Source of the DNA: Pandoraea norimbergensis
GTDB taxonomy: Bacteria; Pseudomonadota; Gammaproteobacteria; Burkholderiales; Burkholderiaceae
DNA length: 64,000 nucleotides
NCBI RefSeq assembly: GCF_001465545.3
Contig: NZ_CP013480.3
Location: 5,890,001 to 5,954,000 of the forward strand
Reading direction: 5' to 3'
Made by a program: the position numbers and the translations under genes. Below, one piece after another: positions 35,146-44,437 of the stretch (position 1 is its first letter; each line of letters begins with the position of its first letter). The notes beneath the pieces were generated by a model. The model saw only the letters and a list, made by a program, of their open reading frames with translations. It was not told the DNA's origin and did no database searches.

Positions 35146-35790
35146 TCAGGGGTGCAGATACCGATGGATGAAATATTCTTTGATCGGCTTGAACGTCGGC
35201 TCGCCGCCTTCGCCCGCAAACACGTAACAGTTTCCCGGGGTATCGCGATTCACGAGTTTCACGCCCGGTGTGAGCACCGTATTCTCTCTCACATGGCACT
35301 GACCGATGATGGCCGAGTTGGGATACAGCACGACGCCCGGCTCGATGACCGGACGATCGTCCTGGTTTCGCCCAACGGTGCAGTTCTGGTGCATCTGGAA
35401 ATGCGATCCATAAGTCGCTTTCGCAAACACCATGCCCGTGGAATGCGTCAGCAGAAAAACCTTCGGCATCTCGATCTCGTAAAACAGATCGATGCCGTTG
35501 ACCGCCTTGTTGAGCAAAAACACCCGAGTCGCCTGATCGTTGCCCTGACCTCTCGCCCAAAGCGTGCGTGACAGCCAATAGAGAAACGTCGCGTAATGGG
35601 TCGAGTTTTGGTAATCGAAGCGCGCTCCCGAATAGACCTTGATCTTCGACACCGTAAAGCAGGTCAGATCGACAGCCGCTTCGACCGCCGCGCGATCCAC
35701 AAGCGACTCGCCATCGAACGAGGGAAACAGATTATCGAGTTGCTTGTTTACGTACCAATGCAACCGATCGCAAAATTGGAGATTGTCCAT
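35146..35790 (-). CDS. Left-handed beta-helix acyltransferase (serine acetyltransferase-like)
   Basis: A 214-residue protein with an alpha-helical N-terminal half and a hexapeptide-repeat left-handed beta-helix after about residue 130 (STGMVFAKATYGSHFQMHQN, then IEPGVVLYPNSAIIGQCHVR and NTVLTPGVKL). The catalytic-type histidine is in THSTGMVF. This layout recalls CysE-type serine O-acetyltransferases, but within a glycan locus it is more likely a sugar O-acetyltransferase. The ATG at 35790 is preferred. A GTG at 35832 would add 14 residues and overlap the upstream gene's end region. Confidence 0.72.
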   Translation of the reverse strand: MDNLQFCDRLHWYVNKQLDNLFPSFDGESLVDRAAVEAAVDLTCFTVSKIKVYSGARFDYQNSTHYATFLYWLSRTLWARGQGNDQATRVFLLNKAVNGIDLFYEIEMPKVFLLTHSTGMVFAKATYGSHFQMHQNCTVGRNQDDRPVIEPGVVLYPNSAIIGQCHVRENTVLTPGVKLVNRDTPGNCYVFAGEGGEPTFKPIKEYFIHRYLHP

Positions 35791-35834
35791 GCAATGGAAC
35801 TCTGAAAATCGTCGCCTTTCAGGGCAGCGCACCC

Positions 35835-36587
35835 TTAAAGGAACTGTTTAACCTTGCTGAGATTTTTCCACACAATGGCCCCCACGCCGCCGAACGCACC
35901 AACGCGGTTGCGATGCAATGCCAGCCAATCCTCCTTGGACTTGCGCACAATCCGCGAGAGCGAACGATTGCTCTCACCGCCGAGTCGCATTTTCACGAGC
36001 ACACGAGGGATGTATACGGCGTTCCATTTCGCGGCCGAGAAGTGGCGCAGGATGAAATCATAGTCCGCAGCGATGCGATAACGGGTGTCGAACGCACCGG
36101 CCTGCTCGATGGCACTGCGCCGCACGAACAACGTCGGGTGAGGCGGCATCCATCCCCAGGCCAATTGACCCGCGCTGAACGGCGCTGAACGCCAATGGCG
36201 AATGACGCGAGCCGTATCGTTCTTGGCAACGTAATCGAGATCGCCGTACACCGCGTCGACGTTCGGGTCTTCAAAGGCAACGGCCACATCACGCAGCACG
36301 TCTGTGTCAGCAAAAAAATCGTCCGAGTGCATCACACCCACGACATCGCCGGTGGCTTTGAGAAAGCCCTTGTTCAATGCGTCGTAAATGCCGGTGTCGC
36401 GCTCGCTGATCAGTATGGCCCGGCTGTCCAGACAACCCTGCAAGACGCTCAGTGTCTTGTCTGTCGAGGCACCGTCAACGACGATATGTTCGATGTCTTC
36501 ATACGATTGCGCCTGCACACTGGCAACGGCGTCTGCAATGACATCTTCGCGGTTGTAGACGGCTGTAACGATGGAAATTTTTATCAT
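35835..36587 (-). CDS. Glycosyltransferase family 2 (WcaE-like)
   Basis: A 250-residue GT2 enzyme with ISIVTAVYNREDVIADAVAS, HIVVDGASTDKTLSVL and the metal-binding region GVMHSDDFFADTDVL. ISERDTGIYDALNKG is a signature shared with colanic-acid type transferases such as WcaE. It ends in a basic helical segment without membrane spans. Donor and acceptor cannot be assigned. It is one of three GT2 enzymes in the locus and is followed after 44 bases by the acyltransferase gene. Confidence 0.85.
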   Translation of the reverse strand: MIKISIVTAVYNREDVIADAVASVQAQSYEDIEHIVVDGASTDKTLSVLQGCLDSRAILISERDTGIYDALNKGFLKATGDVVGVMHSDDFFADTDVLRDVAVAFEDPNVDAVYGDLDYVAKNDTARVIRHWRSAPFSAGQLAWGWMPPHPTLFVRRSAIEQAGAFDTRYRIAADYDFILRHFSAAKWNAVYIPRVLVKMRLGGESNRSLSRIVRKSKEDWLALHRNRVGAFGGVGAIVWKNLSKVKQFL

Positions 36588-36633
36588 GACGCCGCAAGGT
36601 TCCTATTGATCTCTATCGCGTCTCGCGATTTGC

Positions 36634-37227
36634 TCATTCGTTGCATGTGGATGCCACCAGTCCAAGCGTCTGCTCCACCCCGCCGCAAAGCGTATGGCCG
36701 ATCAGGATATGGGCTTCCTGAATACGTGCCGTCACTTGTGACGGGACAACGATCGCGCAATCGCACAACGGTGCGAGCTTGCCACCGTCGCGCCCGAGCA
36801 GACCGATCGTCCGAATTCCCATCTCCCGGGCGGCCTGCACGGCGCGCAGCACGTTGCCCGAATTACCGGACGTGGAGATGCCCACCAGGCAATCGCCGGC
36901 TCGCCCCAGTGCCTGAAGTTGGCGGACGAAGACATCGTCGAAGGAGTAATCGTTGCCGATGCACGTCAGCGCCGACGAGTCCGTCGATAAGGCGATGGCA
37001 GCCAGCGGCTTACGATCGTGGATGAACCGTCCGGTGAATTCGGCAGCCAGATGCTGACTATCGGCGGCTGATCCACCGTTGCCGCAGAACATGACTTTGC
37101 CGCCCGCAGCTAATGCCTCGGAGACGAGGTTGATGGCTTGTTGCACGACGTCGCCGAGAACAGGCAGTGCTTCGATGACGGCCCGATGTTCGTCGATGTT
37201 TTGTTGAAAGAGGTATTTAGATTCCAT
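36634..37227 (-). CDS. gmhA: Sedoheptulose-7-phosphate isomerase-type SIS protein (GmhA-like)
   Basis: A 197-residue SIS-domain protein with the GmhA signatures KVMFCGNGGSAADSQHLAAE, FTGRFIHDRKPLAAIALSTD, NDYSFDDVFVRQLQALG and GISTSGNSGNVLRAVQAA. GmhA converts sedoheptulose 7-phosphate to D-glycero-D-manno-heptose 7-phosphate, the first step towards ADP- or GDP-heptose. No kinase, phosphatase or nucleotidyltransferase of the pathway is nearby, so the rest must be supplied elsewhere. DiaA-type SIS proteins are an alternative, but the motif pattern favours GmhA. Confidence 0.85.
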   Translation of the reverse strand: MESKYLFQQNIDEHRAVIEALPVLGDVVQQAINLVSEALAAGGKVMFCGNGGSAADSQHLAAEFTGRFIHDRKPLAAIALSTDSSALTCIGNDYSFDDVFVRQLQALGRAGDCLVGISTSGNSGNVLRAVQAAREMGIRTIGLLGRDGGKLAPLCDCAIVVPSQVTARIQEAHILIGHTLCGGVEQTLGLVASTCNE

Positions 37228-37275
37228 CGTTCGATCACATGACAGGATTCACAAACTGAGAACGCGGCGCTCACG

Positions 37276-38199
37276 TCACGCAGGTACAGGTACCGACGTG
37301 TGCCCAACAAAGGCGTTCAGGCGCGCTTCGAGCAACGCCAACTCCCCAAACAAGGCCCATCGGTCATGCTCCAGACTGCTCAGCGGGAGCCAGTACGTGT
37401 TCGTCACCGGCGACGCCACGAAGACCGGGCGCGCGACGAATTCCGCCAAGTGAGCGGGCATGCTGTCCGCGGAGACGACCCGATCCACGCTCCCCACTGC
37501 CTGCAGCATGGCGGAGAACCTGCGCGGCACCACCGTCGTCTTATAGACCGGACTCTGCGGCGCAAGCGGTTCACCTTCCAGGCAAAACACTTCAACATCG
37601 GCGCCTGCCGCACGGCACTTGTGGGCAATCCACGCAATCAGGTCGGGCGGCAGCTGTTTAGCCGCAATACGGCTGCCTGGAAATATGCCCACGAGCGGCG
37701 GCCGGTCGCCCAAGCACGGTGTTGCCACTGCATTGGCACTTGTCGTTACGGACGGGGCGGACGCAGCAGTCCCAAGCAACTGCATGTACGCCCGATAGAT
37801 GTTCTGCGAGGCAGGCAGCGCCATGCTGGGCGCGCGCCCCGCCAGAAACCGTTCACGCGCACCGAGTCGGTCAAAGACCAGCGTCGTATCGCTTGCGGCA
37901 GTCAGTGTGCGCAACGACTTGCGCAATTTCACACCGCTGCACATGGCAGACACGGCGCCAGCCTTCTTGACGTCGAAGAATGCGGGCACCCCTGGGCCAT
38001 GCTCGATCACCCGTGTGCCAGCGCGCGGGCTCAGCGCTTCGTGCAATTCAATCAGATGCTCTCCGATGAACATCTGCACGTCGTCTGCCGCGCTGCCAGC
38101 CTGACGTAACGCTGCGCGGGCGATCACGAGATCGCCAAACGCCTTGAGCGAGACCAGCGCTACGTTCGCCGTCTTGTTTTGAGATGTCAACACAACCAT
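37276..38199 (-). CDS. Glycosyltransferase family 9 (heptosyltransferase-like)
   Basis: A 307-residue protein with an N-terminal VALVSLKAFGDLVIARAALR strand-helix, the LVGIFPGSRIAAKQLPPDL segment and the RVVSADSMPAHLAEFVARPV nucleotide-binding element, all placed as in GT9 heptosyltransferases (compare D-x-x-x-x-H-L-A in the family). Because gmhA is the next gene downstream, a heptose donor is plausible. The enzyme is shorter and more divergent than core heptosyltransferases, so it probably serves this polysaccharide. Confidence 0.72.
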   Translation of the reverse strand: MVVLTSQNKTANVALVSLKAFGDLVIARAALRQAGSAADDVQMFIGEHLIELHEALSPRAGTRVIEHGPGVPAFFDVKKAGAVSAMCSGVKLRKSLRTLTAASDTTLVFDRLGARERFLAGRAPSMALPASQNIYRAYMQLLGTAASAPSVTTSANAVATPCLGDRPPLVGIFPGSRIAAKQLPPDLIAWIAHKCRAAGADVEVFCLEGEPLAPQSPVYKTTVVPRRFSAMLQAVGSVDRVVSADSMPAHLAEFVARPVFVASPVTNTYWLPLSSLEHDRWALFGELALLEARLNAFVGHTSVPVPA

Positions 38200-38203
38200 G
38201 ACG

Positions 38204-39574
38204 TTACTGAAGGACTTGCCCCGTTTTTCTGTCGATCAAAGCCTGCGTAGACGAGGCGCTCTCCTTAACCAACGCAGGCTTCACGCGACGCATACGCAGC
38301 AATCTCCACGACCATGTGCTTGACTGCAACCCCGCAAGAACCGCAAGGTACACGACCGCCTGAAACGAGATCTTCATTGCGGGAATGATGCCGTCCCGGA
38401 AGTGTGGAATAAAGATCGCCACGCAAACCAGATACCCGATGGCGGCAAGTGGCAGGCGACGCTCGCGCACGTCAGACGCCATGTACCGGATACCGACATA
38501 AAAGCGCTGGAACACGAAGCCCATCACAAAGTAGGTCAGGCCGACAGCCAACGCGCCGCCTTGCAGCACGACCTCGGCCAACATCGTCGTCGCCCCTAAT
38601 GGAGAGACCCCAACCAACGCCGCGTTACCCGCGTAGAGCAATGCGTCCTTCTCTGGCCACAGAAAGCGGGGCACAACGGCGAGCACGCCCATGAGCATGC
38701 GGGATCCGTCCTCGTAATCGATACTACCCATTTGGATCTTCTCGATGATGCCCGGAAGACTGTGGCCGGCAAATAACCCTTCGGAAAACAAGTTGAACAT
38801 CAGACTGGGAAGATTGAACGCCTCACCCAGACGCAGCGACGCAACCAGCGAAATGACGACGGCGAGGCTCAGGATCAACGTCAGTCGACTCAGCGGCTTG
38901 GTCAGCCAACGCGACATGCCGAACGACAGCAATGCCAGCGGCAGGAAGGCTGACACCACTTCCAGCCGCTTACCCCGCAACAGCGCCAATACGATCAGGA
39001 AGATCGCCGCCATCCAGACGACGTTCGATATGGGGCGATCTTTGTGGGCAACCTTAACCAGCAGGACGTAGCCGAACGTCAGTCCGATGAACTCGATCGA
39101 TGAATAGATGAATGCGTTCCCGAGCGCGGCGGAGCCCTCGGTAGATTCCACCGCGTAGCCTGCGAAGAACGCCGGGCCGTAGAGGCCGATTCCGCAGACG
39201 ATCACGATCATCAGCAGCAGGATGAAATTGCGCGCCTTGCGGCCGTCCTTCGGCATCAGGGGAAACATGTGCCTAACCGCGCCGCTACCGATTGTCGATG
39301 CAATCCACTGACCGCATTTCAGGCTGATCACCGCAAGAATGGCGTAATGCAGCGACTGCAGTGCAATTTCCGGGTCGGAGGCAGCTCTGTGCAGATAGAC
39401 GCGTCCGTCGTCGTCACGCAGCACCAGTGCAACAAACGACAAAGGCAGCGCGTAGTAGAGAACGGAGAGCGCCGCCAGGTCTGCGGGATGCGCAAATCGG
39501 CGTGTCAGTACTCGCCAGAGTACGAAACACCCCATCATTACCGCAACGGATATCGAAAGCGTTGAATCATCCAT
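38204..39574 (-). CDS. wzy: Polysaccharide repeat-unit polymerase candidate (Wzy-like)
   Basis: A 456-residue membrane protein with about twelve hydrophobic helices and larger hydrophilic loops, including EKIQMGSIDYEDGSRMLMGV and IFIPHFRDGIIPAMKIS. Such loops carry the arginines typical of Wzy proteins. Wzy sequences share little identity, so the call rests on topology and on its place beside wzx and glycosyltransferase genes in a locus that otherwise lacks a polymerase. It would polymerise lipid-linked repeat units in the periplasm. Confidence 0.68.
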   Translation of the reverse strand: MDDSTLSISVAVMMGCFVLWRVLTRRFAHPADLAALSVLYYALPLSFVALVLRDDDGRVYLHRAASDPEIALQSLHYAILAVISLKCGQWIASTIGSGAVRHMFPLMPKDGRKARNFILLLMIVIVCGIGLYGPAFFAGYAVESTEGSAALGNAFIYSSIEFIGLTFGYVLLVKVAHKDRPISNVVWMAAIFLIVLALLRGKRLEVVSAFLPLALLSFGMSRWLTKPLSRLTLILSLAVVISLVASLRLGEAFNLPSLMFNLFSEGLFAGHSLPGIIEKIQMGSIDYEDGSRMLMGVLAVVPRFLWPEKDALLYAGNAALVGVSPLGATTMLAEVVLQGGALAVGLTYFVMGFVFQRFYVGIRYMASDVRERRLPLAAIGYLVCVAIFIPHFRDGIIPAMKISFQAVVYLAVLAGLQSSTWSWRLLRMRRVKPALVKESASSTQALIDRKTGQVLQ

Positions 39575-39599
39575 TTATCGTCATCCAGGCTGCGTCGCG

Positions 39600-40778
39600 T
39601 CAGCCCTTTGCGAGACGCATGGCGACGAAAATCTGCTCCATCGGATTATAGGCTACGCCAGTGTGCCCCCCGGCGATCATGGCGCCGAATTGCTGCGACG
39701 CACCATATACGTCGTGAACGCCGCGCTCGCCCATGTTGACGGGACGCGTGTCGAGAAATGATCGCATCAGACGCGCGGCACGCCCGCTGCTCTGCTGTAC
39801 GGCAGCCGCCTCACTTCGTGTGATGCCCGCCGTCGAATACATTTGCTCGATCTCCTGCGCCGCACGTCCGGCGGCTTCGCGCGCGGCAGCTTCCCGTTGC
39901 AGCGTCGCCCGAACGCGCGACTCGCCGAGCATCGCGGCAATGTTGTTAGCGGGGTTGCCTTGGCAATAGCGCAGTGCCGATTCGACGATCAGGGCCGGCA
40001 CACCGATACAACCGTCGAACCCCGGCAGGAATCCGAGATCGTCTTCCTGCTTCCAGAGGTTCTTTTCTTTGTCAGTGCCGCCACCGAAGTGCGATGCGCC
40101 ATTGCTGCGCGACGAGCCGCCGTTGATGATGAGCGGCGACCGGCTAAATGCGTAGCGAATGCCTTCCATCGACAGTGCGATGGACGAGAACATGTCGACC
40201 TGGCAGGAAAGGAAAAAACGGCCTTGCCGTTGCTTGACGCGCTCCACGACACTGCGGCGGACAAACCCGTGGTACAGGCACGGCAGGCGATAGTAATCAC
40301 CGTGATCGAGCAACTCGTTGAGTTTCTGACGGGCATCGAAGATTTCGACGCCGTCGTGGCGTGGCAATAGTCCGGTGTTCTTGCGCGCGCTGACCAGGTC
40401 CGGCCAGAAGTAATGAGCGCGCGCTGCCGAAATGGCGTCGATATCCTCGCGCGCAAACAGTTCCATCGCACGCGCGGCCGCGCCGGGCAAAATGCCGTCA
40501 TCATCGCCAATGAAACACAGAACGTCGCCGCTGGCCAGATTCAGGCCCTTCTCGAAGTTGTCACGCATCGACAAACGAACATCATTACGCACATAACGAA
40601 TGCGTGAATCTTTCATGCCGGCAACCACTTCCTGCGTACCGTCGGTGCTGGCGTTATCCAATATCAGGATCTCGACGTCGAGATCGGCTCCCCCGCCGGC
40701 CAGACACGTACGTACGGCGTGGGGAAGATAAGCGGCCCGTTCTCGCGTGGGAACGATCAGCGAAAGAGTAGTCGTCAT
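39600..40778 (-). CDS. Glycosyltransferase family 2 with C-terminal extension
   Basis: A 392-residue protein. The GT2 catalytic domain fills residues 1-230: LSLIVPTRERAAYLPHAVRT, VEILILDNASTDGTQEVVAG and the DxD site LCFIGDDDGILPGAA. After about residue 270 comes an Ala/Glu/Arg-rich helical extension (LQREAAAREAAGRAAQEIEQ) of unknown role. It lies 48 bases downstream of wzx and precedes wzy. Sugar specificity is not readable. Confidence 0.82.
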   Translation of the reverse strand: MTTTLSLIVPTRERAAYLPHAVRTCLAGGGADLDVEILILDNASTDGTQEVVAGMKDSRIRYVRNDVRLSMRDNFEKGLNLASGDVLCFIGDDDGILPGAAARAMELFAREDIDAISAARAHYFWPDLVSARKNTGLLPRHDGVEIFDARQKLNELLDHGDYYRLPCLYHGFVRRSVVERVKQRQGRFFLSCQVDMFSSIALSMEGIRYAFSRSPLIINGGSSRSNGASHFGGGTDKEKNLWKQEDDLGFLPGFDGCIGVPALIVESALRYCQGNPANNIAAMLGESRVRATLQREAAAREAAGRAAQEIEQMYSTAGITRSEAAAVQQSSGRAARLMRSFLDTRPVNMGERGVHDVYGASQQFGAMIAGGHTGVAYNPMEQIFVAMRLAKG

Positions 40779-40826
40779 GATTCGGTTTCGGAAAGGGCAG
40801 AAATCAAAAAACAGCCGGCGATGGCA

Positions 40827-42323
40827 TCAGTTGGCGCGCCGCAAGCGCAAGTGCAAACTCTGCCGAACGACCGGCAACGCACTTACCGTAGCTACCACCA
40901 GCGCAACAAATATACAGGCGACCAGCACACCTGCCTGGAGCCGGCTCTGCGCGTGCGGGGCGACGAGCAGAAGTACCGTGCTAGCCGCGACGCCTGCGAA
41001 CAACGGCCGACCGACCGCATCCCGATACCAAGGTATCTTGCACTGGGGCAGGATGCGCCGGTACACCAGCGGCGCAACGATCAGAATATACGCGGCATTT
41101 AGGGCCACCCAAACATACGCGCCGCCGACTGCGCCGAAAAATGGCACGGCCAGCATGATCAACGGCACATTGACCAATACGGCGATCACATTCGCTTTGA
41201 CGGACAGTGACGTCCAGCCATGCGCCAGTTGCAGCATGTAGGGCAAGTTCATCAATGCATTCCCCAGCGTGCCAAGCGCGAGCATCGACAGAATGGGGGC
41301 GACGGCGGCGGCCATTTTGAGATCGCCCGTCCACAGCACCAGCACCGGATGCGCGAAGAACGTCAGCAGCAACGCTGGCGGCGTCACAATGGCTGCCATC
41401 CACGCACATGAATTCATATAAACGTCGGCCAGCCCCGCTGTGTCGTGACGGCTCACGTGTTCGGTCAGTCGGGGATAGACGGCGGTGCTCATCGGAATCA
41501 CCAGTTGCAGCAACCCGCTGGCGGCCATCGAAGCGACCATGTAGTAGCCCAATTGCTCCAGCGGCAACAGCTTGCTCACGACGAGTTTGTCCGACTGGGT
41601 GAGCGCGAAGGACAACAAGGCGCCGAAGAACATGCCACTGGCGAAGTGACGGATATCGTACAGCGCACGTGCATCGAATCTGCCCCCGCGCGAACTGGCC
41701 GGCAGAACGCGATAGGTACGGTGAATCAGCAGCGCACAGGTCAGGACGGAGACCGCACCCTGCCATACAAAGAACGCCAGAATCGACGGGGGCCCAAGAA
41801 AGATGACGAGGTAGGCGCCCCCCCAACGCAGCGTCGCGGTCGCGGCTTGCATCACGTTAAGCCACACCTGATCCTGCAACCCCTGCAGCGCGCCGCGGTA
41901 GACCTGCTCCAGCCAGCGCGCAGCGAGCACGAACCCCATAATGCGGATCGCCTCGGTCACACTGGGCAGCGGCAGACGTTCAACCTTCAGCCAGCCGCCG
42001 GCCAATGGCGTCGCCAGCCACCAAACCGCCGCGATCATCACAATGGCCAGCGCCACATAGACGAATTCGAGCGAACGCAGAAGATCACGAATCGAATTCA
42101 CCGAGCGTGCCCCGCCGTTCATGCGCGCCATTTCGCGGTTCAACGTGGGTGTCAGACCCATATCAAGCAGCGTCATCCATGCTTGCAGGATGGTGAACAC
42201 ACCGATCAGCCCGAAGGTCTCCGGCCCAAGAACCTTGGCATACAAGGGCACGAAGAGCACGCCCATGACGGCGGCCCAACCTTGACCAAGGTAGCTTGCG
42301 ATAACGTTTTTTTTCAGTGACAT
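40827..42323 (-). CDS. wzx: Polysaccharide repeat-unit flippase (Wzx-like, MOP superfamily)
   Basis: A 498-residue protein with about 14 helices beginning MSLKKNVIASYLGQGWAAVM and FVPLYAKVLGPETFGLIGVF, the standard opening of Wzx/RfbX flippases, followed by LLDMGLTPTLNREMARMNGG. It moves undecaprenyl-diphosphate-linked repeat units across the inner membrane. The ATG at 42323 is chosen because it begins the conserved N-terminal region. A start eight codons upstream adds unlike residues. Confidence 0.88.
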   Translation of the reverse strand: MSLKKNVIASYLGQGWAAVMGVLFVPLYAKVLGPETFGLIGVFTILQAWMTLLDMGLTPTLNREMARMNGGARSVNSIRDLLRSLEFVYVALAIVMIAAVWWLATPLAGGWLKVERLPLPSVTEAIRIMGFVLAARWLEQVYRGALQGLQDQVWLNVMQAATATLRWGGAYLVIFLGPPSILAFFVWQGAVSVLTCALLIHRTYRVLPASSRGGRFDARALYDIRHFASGMFFGALLSFALTQSDKLVVSKLLPLEQLGYYMVASMAASGLLQLVIPMSTAVYPRLTEHVSRHDTAGLADVYMNSCAWMAAIVTPPALLLTFFAHPVLVLWTGDLKMAAAVAPILSMLALGTLGNALMNLPYMLQLAHGWTSLSVKANVIAVLVNVPLIMLAVPFFGAVGGAYVWVALNAAYILIVAPLVYRRILPQCKIPWYRDAVGRPLFAGVAASTVLLLVAPHAQSRLQAGVLVACIFVALVVATVSALPVVRQSLHLRLRRAN

Positions 42324-42377
42324 GCTGCGCGTCCAGACCGGCCCCACAACGGGGCCCGGCGTGCTGCTGCTGCGGAA

Positions 42378-43217
42378 TTACCGCGGCATGTAGGGGATGC
42401 CGACCACGCAGGGCGGATCCACCAGATTATCCGGTCGCGCGCCAAACTTCAGCAGATCCCGGCGCCCCGACTCGTCGGCAATGCGCTCGGCCAACTGACG
42501 CACGGTAATGGGCGTGCCGGAGCAGATATTCAGCGCACCGGTCACATCGCCCAACGCCACGTCGGCGATTTGCCGCCCCGCTTGGGCGACATCGATGAAA
42601 TCGCGAATCTGCCGGCCACTGGTCAGCTCGGCGACTTCCCCGGCGGCCAGCTTCGCGCGCAGATACGGCACAAGACGTCGCGCGTCTTCGCCTTCGCCGA
42701 ACAGATAGAACAACCGGCACCAGGCAAATGACACGTTCTGCGTCGGAAGCCAGGTCGAGAGCGCCTCGAAAGTCGCGGCCTTCGCCCCCGCATAGGGCGT
42801 GATCGGCCGCAGCGGCGTGTCGGTCGACAATACGCCGCCGGACAAATCGTATTCAAAGCACGTACCCACACCGACCAATCGCTTCACACCCGCGGCAACG
42901 GCACCCTGGGCGAGTGCCAGCGTACCCGCCAGGCACTGCAGATTGAGCGGCGACGTCAGGTACTTGCCCGGTTCGGCGTACCAGGCAGCGTGGATGACGG
43001 TGTCGATACCCGCACACGCGGACTGCCACCATGCAGCGGATTCCGAGAACAGGTCTGCGGACTCGATCACGTTGGCAACGCCGTCGAGCTTGCGTGCCTC
43101 GGCAGCGCGATTGGCGCGCGTCACCAGCGTGACACGGCAATCGCTTGCCACCAAGGCACGCAGCACCTGCGCGCCGACGAAGCCCGTGCCTCCGGTGAGC
43201 AGTACGTGCTGGGTCAT
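42378..43217 (-). CDS. NAD-dependent epimerase/dehydratase, probable nucleotide-sugar 4-reductase or epimerase
   Basis: A 279-residue extended short-chain dehydrogenase. The Rossmann signature is HVLLTGGTGFVGAQVLRALV, the catalytic pair is in TPYAGAKAATFEALS (YxxxK), and SGRQIRDFIDVAQAGRQIAD is typical of sugar-modifying members. The ATG at 43217 overlaps the C-methyltransferase stop as ATGA. Directly after the CDP-glucose dehydratase, epimerase and C-methyltransferase genes, its likely job is the closing ketoreduction that yields the finished CDP-deoxy sugar. The substrate is inferred from context. Confidence 0.82.
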   Translation of the reverse strand: MTQHVLLTGGTGFVGAQVLRALVASDCRVTLVTRANRAAEARKLDGVANVIESADLFSESAAWWQSACAGIDTVIHAAWYAEPGKYLTSPLNLQCLAGTLALAQGAVAAGVKRLVGVGTCFEYDLSGGVLSTDTPLRPITPYAGAKAATFEALSTWLPTQNVSFAWCRLFYLFGEGEDARRLVPYLRAKLAAGEVAELTSGRQIRDFIDVAQAGRQIADVALGDVTGALNICSGTPITVRQLAERIADESGRRDLLKFGARPDNLVDPPCVVGIPYMPR

Positions 43218-44437
43218 CGAATCACCAGATGCGGGACCGCAGTCACGAATTTGACGCCACGTGCCGCCAGATGCGCGTTTTGCGCGCGGACTTCGTCGGC
43301 AATGTTCCACGGCAGGATGACGACGAAGTCGAGATCGTGCTCGCCGAGTGCGGTCTGCGGCAAAATCGGAATATGACTGCCCGGCATGAACTTGCCCTGC
43401 TTGGCCAGCGCTGCATCGCATACGAACGGCAGCACGTCGGGCTTTACGCCGCAATAGTTCAAAAGCGTGTTGCCCTTCGCAGCGGCACCATAGGCGGCAA
43501 CCTTCTTGCCTGCGCGCTTCTGCTCGATCAGGAACAACAACAGGTCGTCCTTGACCTTGTTCGAGCGCTCCTGAAACCCCTGATAAGTGTCGAGTTGCTG
43601 CATGCCGCGCGAGGCTTCCTCGGCAAGAATGTGGTCTACGCTTTCGTTCGTCTCGCGAGGATCGTCTTCATGGCAACCATACACACGCAGGCTCCCGCCG
43701 TGCGTGCTGAGCTCCTCGACGCTCCACACGCGCAGGCCCGCCGCCTTGAAAATGCGCGAGACGGTATAGAGCGACAGATACGAAAAGTGTTCGTGATAAA
43801 TCGTGTCGAACTGCGTGAGTTCAAGCAAACGCATCAGATGCGGAAACTCGAGCGTGATCGTGCCGCCCGGTTTCAATGCGCGCTTGAGGCCGCGCGTAAA
43901 ATCGTTGATGTCCGGAACGTGGGCGAAGACGTTGTTGCCTGCGATGAGATCTGCCTGCCGACCCTGTGCTGCGAGTTGCTCGCCAAGCGTTTCGCCGAAG
44001 AATTCCTGCAACACCGGGATGCCAAGCGCGCGCGCAGCGGCAGCGGTGCTGGCGGTCGGCTCAATACCGACGCAAGGCACGCCCGCCGCGACGAAATTCT
44101 TCAGCAGATAGCCGTCGTTCGAAGCAACCTCGATGACGTGACTACGCTCGTTCAACGCAAGCATGTCGATCATCTTGGCCGCGTAACGAGCAGCGTGATC
44201 GAGCCAGCCCGTCGACGTGCTCGAGAAATACGCGTATTCCGAACTGAAAAGCTCATCGGCCGCCGTGTAATCTTCCGTCTGCACCAACCAGCAGTGATCG
44301 CAGACCATTACCTTGAGCGGATAGTAGCGCTCCGGTCGTGTCAGATCTTCGGCTGTCAGATACGCATTGGACGGGGGAGCAAACCCCAAGTCGAGGAAGG
44401 TATGCGTAAGGGAGGTCCCGCAGTGGCGGCAATTCAT
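43214..44437 (-). CDS. Nucleotide-sugar C-methyltransferase (three-domain, zinc-binding)
   Basis: A 407-residue protein of the TylC3/NovU/TcaB9 type. An N-terminal zinc domain (CRHCG at residues 3-7 and CDHC near 46-49, with GFAPPSNAYL) precedes a SAM-binding domain (HVIEVASNDGYLLKNF, GIEPTASTAAAARALG) and a C-terminal domain with GKKVAAYGAAAKGNTLLNYC. Family members add a methyl group to C3 of a 4-keto-6-deoxy nucleotide sugar. Flanking genes supply CDP-4-keto-6-deoxyglucose, so a 3-C-methyl-6-deoxyhexose is predicted. It overlaps both neighbours by ATGA. Confidence 0.88.
   Translation of the reverse strand: MNCRHCGTSLTHTFLDLGFAPPSNAYLTAEDLTRPERYYPLKVMVCDHCWLVQTEDYTAADELFSSEYAYFSSTSTGWLDHAARYAAKMIDMLALNERSHVIEVASNDGYLLKNFVAAGVPCVGIEPTASTAAAARALGIPVLQEFFGETLGEQLAAQGRQADLIAGNNVFAHVPDINDFTRGLKRALKPGGTITLEFPHLMRLLELTQFDTIYHEHFSYLSLYTVSRIFKAAGLRVWSVEELSTHGGSLRVYGCHEDDPRETNESVDHILAEEASRGMQQLDTYQGFQERSNKVKDDLLLFLIEQKRAGKKVAAYGAAAKGNTLLNYCGVKPDVLPFVCDAALAKQGKFMPGSHIPILPQTALGEHDLDFVVILPWNIADEVRAQNAHLAARGVKFVTAVPHLVIR

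Noticed and set aside
35081..35578. 165-codon minus-strand frame overlapping the acyltransferase gene.
   Set aside because: The alternative frame gives recognisable hexapeptide repeats; this one does not.
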